Source: CAZBQG01 sp964493945
GTDB taxonomy: Bacteria > Pseudomonadota > Alphaproteobacteria > Rhodospirillales > UBA2165
Assembly: GCA_964493945.1 (NCBI GenBank)
Contig: CAZBQG010000168.1
Location: 1 to 9,758, forward strand
Direction: 5' to 3'
Length of the DNA stretch: 9,758 nucleotides
Shown here: positions 8,656 to 9,758 of the stretch, piece by piece
Position numbering within the stretch: position 1 is the first letter of the stretch
Layout of the letters: every line of letters starts with the position of its first letter
Translations under genes and position numbers: made by a program
The notes under the pieces: model-generated
What the model saw: only the letters and a program-made list of their open reading frames with translations
Told to the model about the DNA's origin: nothing
The model's database searches: none

Positions 8656-9171
8656 ATGACCCACCAGCCCAAAAATATGCGCCGCGTGGTTACCGGTAAT
8701 GACGAGGCGGGCCACTCCCGGGTGATCTATGACAGCGNNNNNNNNNNCCCCCCTGGTTCGGGAATTGCCAAGATGCGGGCGCATGAGCGATCTTTGGGTC
8801 ATGGCATCGGTTCCCAGGAATTCGTCTTCGAACCACCCGGTGGGGGCGCCCATTTCCGCCTGGTGGAAACGCCGCCGCCGCCTTCCCAAGCCACATCAAA
8901 TGTTGATGCGGCCACCGCCCAGGCCGAGGCTGTCGGGGTTTCAGGCGCCACCGGCGATAAGGGCGGCGCCACCGACACCCGCACCCGCATGCACCGGACT
9001 GATTCCGTGGATTACGGCTTTGTGGCCGAAGGCGAGCGCACATTAATTTTGGACGGGTGCGAACTGGTCATGAAAAAAGGGGATGTGGTGGTCGAGCTTG
9101 GCAATTACCATGCCTAGGACAACGCGGCGCGGGGCAGCATCATGGGCTTCATCATGATCGGTGCGGATTAA
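8656..9171 (+). pseudogene. Cupin-domain protein, interrupted by an N gap and an amber codon
   Basis: A small cupin protein. The start MTHQPKNMRRVVTG and the core HRTDSVDYGFVAEGE, then KKGDVVVELGNYHA, match the small single-cupin family that usually ends in N-H-A-W-x-N followed by a short strand. Here the expected TGG (Trp) is TAG at 9115-9117. Beyond it the frame continues D-N-A-A-R-G-S-I-M-G-F-I-M-I-G-A-D to TAA at 9169-9171, exactly the expected tail. Ten Ns at 8738-8747 fall after residue 27. Near the gap the family-like L-W-V segment is in another frame, so there may be an additional shift. The ATG has AAGG 8 nt upstream, 11 bases after the methyltransferase stop, making it the last operon gene. 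Such cupins bind metals or small acids; its ligand is unknown. Confidence 0.7.
8738..8747. other. Assembly gap (10 Ns)
   Basis: Ten consecutive undetermined bases lie inside the cupin gene, next to a run of Cs. The number is probably a placeholder, so the true length and the frame across the gap are unknown. Confidence 0.97.
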
Positions 9172-9323
9172 CAGGTGGTGGGCACCCAGTCGGGCCTATC
9201 CATGGGCCAGAGCTTTGGAGAGAGCGGGCATGGTTGCCTCCGCCGAGGTTTTTACATTTTTCTCTATCCGTGCAATTATCTTACTACGACGCAACCTTAT
9301 GGTCCGGAGGAATGCGGAGCCCA

Positions 9324-9695
9324 ATGAAGAAAAAGAGGTATTTTCGCCGATATTTTGTGGGCTGGTTCCTGGTCCCGTTTCTGATCATCATAACTTCGGG
9401 CGTGGGTTATATCCTTAATCCATACCGCTGCCTAACCCATGAGGTGGCTTTACTCGATTTTGCGGCGAAGCCCCCTCCTATAATCAAACTATCCCTCATC
9501 AACCCGGCAACGGGTGGAGACGAAGTGCTTGTCCTGTGGCAAGGGAAACTGCCTCCCGACGATGTCGGCTATGTGCGGCTTCGGGCATGTAGGGAGTCAC
9601 GTTTTAGAATTCAGGCACGGTTCCAGGTCTTGAAAAACCGATCATTAATGAATTCGGAAGAGTCGGCCCCCGATTTACCGACAACACAACTATAG
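9324..9695 (+). CDS. Hypothetical small membrane-anchored protein, possibly frameshifted
   Basis: I do not recognise this gene. As read it makes 123 residues. A basic N-terminus (M-K-K-K-R-Y-F-R-R) is followed by one membrane segment (about 10-32: F-V-G-W-F-L-V-P-F-L-I-I-I) and a soluble part predicted outside the cytoplasm. ATG 9324 has GGAG 4 nt upstream; an in-frame ATG at 9312 lies only 1-2 bases after GGAGG, so 9324 is preferred. Base use is less GC-rich than in the genes to the left. After an A5 run at 9633-9637 the next frame stays open to the window end and reads K-P-I-I-N-E-F-G-R-V-G, then T-I-E-I-S-L-G-S-G. The real protein may therefore be longer and leave the window. Confidence is low that the drawn stop is right. 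Confidence 0.4.
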   Translation: MKKKRYFRRYFVGWFLVPFLIIITSGVGYILNPYRCLTHEVALLDFAAKPPPIIKLSLINPATGGDEVLVLWQGKLPPDDVGYVRLRACRESRFRIQARFQVLKNRSLMNSEESAPDLPTTQL

Positions 9696-9758
9696 AAATA
9701 AGTTTAGGCTCAGGACCCATTAATTATTCATTCAGGATTTCACTTGATGATGCTTTTA

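Noticed and set aside
9115..9117. TAG read as pyrrolysine because a methyltransferase is next door.
   Set aside because: Known pyrrolysine sites are in methylamine methyltransferases; a cupin with TAG exactly at a family tryptophan is better explained by mutation or error, and no pyl genes are visible.
9168..9240. Minus-strand remnant with M-P-A-L-S-K-A-L-A-H-G and, in the next frame, M-D-R-P-D-W-V-P-T-T-C.
   Set aside because: A GGAGG precedes the ATG, but the frame stops after 11 codons and joining the two parts needs a shift; no family recognised.

Overview
The window reads like a GC-rich alphaproteobacterial chromosome. A Rhodospirillales-type relative is my best guess, inferred from gene content, the GC-rich coding style and a TRAP transporter gene; no rRNA or taxonomic marker is present. 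It is probably draft or metagenomic sequence: a run of ten Ns lies at 8738-8747, and several genes are broken, two of them next to short homopolymers.

Minus strand, read right to left. recQ (6458 to 4638) is a complete RecQ helicase. After a 160-base intergenic region comes an accessory group: a CocE/NonD-type (S15) hydrolase (4478-2772), a PaaI-type hotdog thioesterase (2746 to about 2281), the C-terminal three quarters of a TRAP large permease dctM (about 2275-1256), and an arylsulfotransferase-like beta-propeller protein (1158-91). The thioesterase carries a one-base frameshift in a C8 run. Its 3' end is joined directly to a dctM that lacks its start, so both genes look damaged by a deletion or a misassembly. 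No dctP or dctQ partner is visible.

Plus strand. Divergent from recQ, a good sigma70-type promoter (TTGAGC, 17-base spacer, TATAAA) precedes a second arylsulfotransferase-like gene (6601-7686). A homocysteine S-methyltransferase of the BHMT type (7691-8644) and a cupin gene (8656-9171) follow at very short spacings, so the three look like one operon. The cupin gene contains the N gap and an amber codon where the family has tryptophan. The right end (9172-9758) looks different in base use. It holds a small membrane-anchored protein of unknown function that may be frameshifted and run off the window.

The 4479-4637 intergenic region is the most interesting non-coding piece. It has a plus-strand promoter-like pair, a small hairpin, an unpaired CU-rich anti-Shine-Dalgarno stretch and a perfect rho-independent terminator followed by eight Ts. 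Both flanking genes lie on the other strand, so this is a candidate unannotated small RNA of about 67 nt. Its CU stretch matches the complement of the hydrolase ribosome binding site over 9 nt.

Taken together, the two sulfotransferase-like paralogues, thiol- and methyl-transfer genes, thioesterase, hydrolase, cupin and organic-anion permease suggest uptake and breakdown of an organic compound, perhaps an organosulfur or methylated one. That pathway is inference only.
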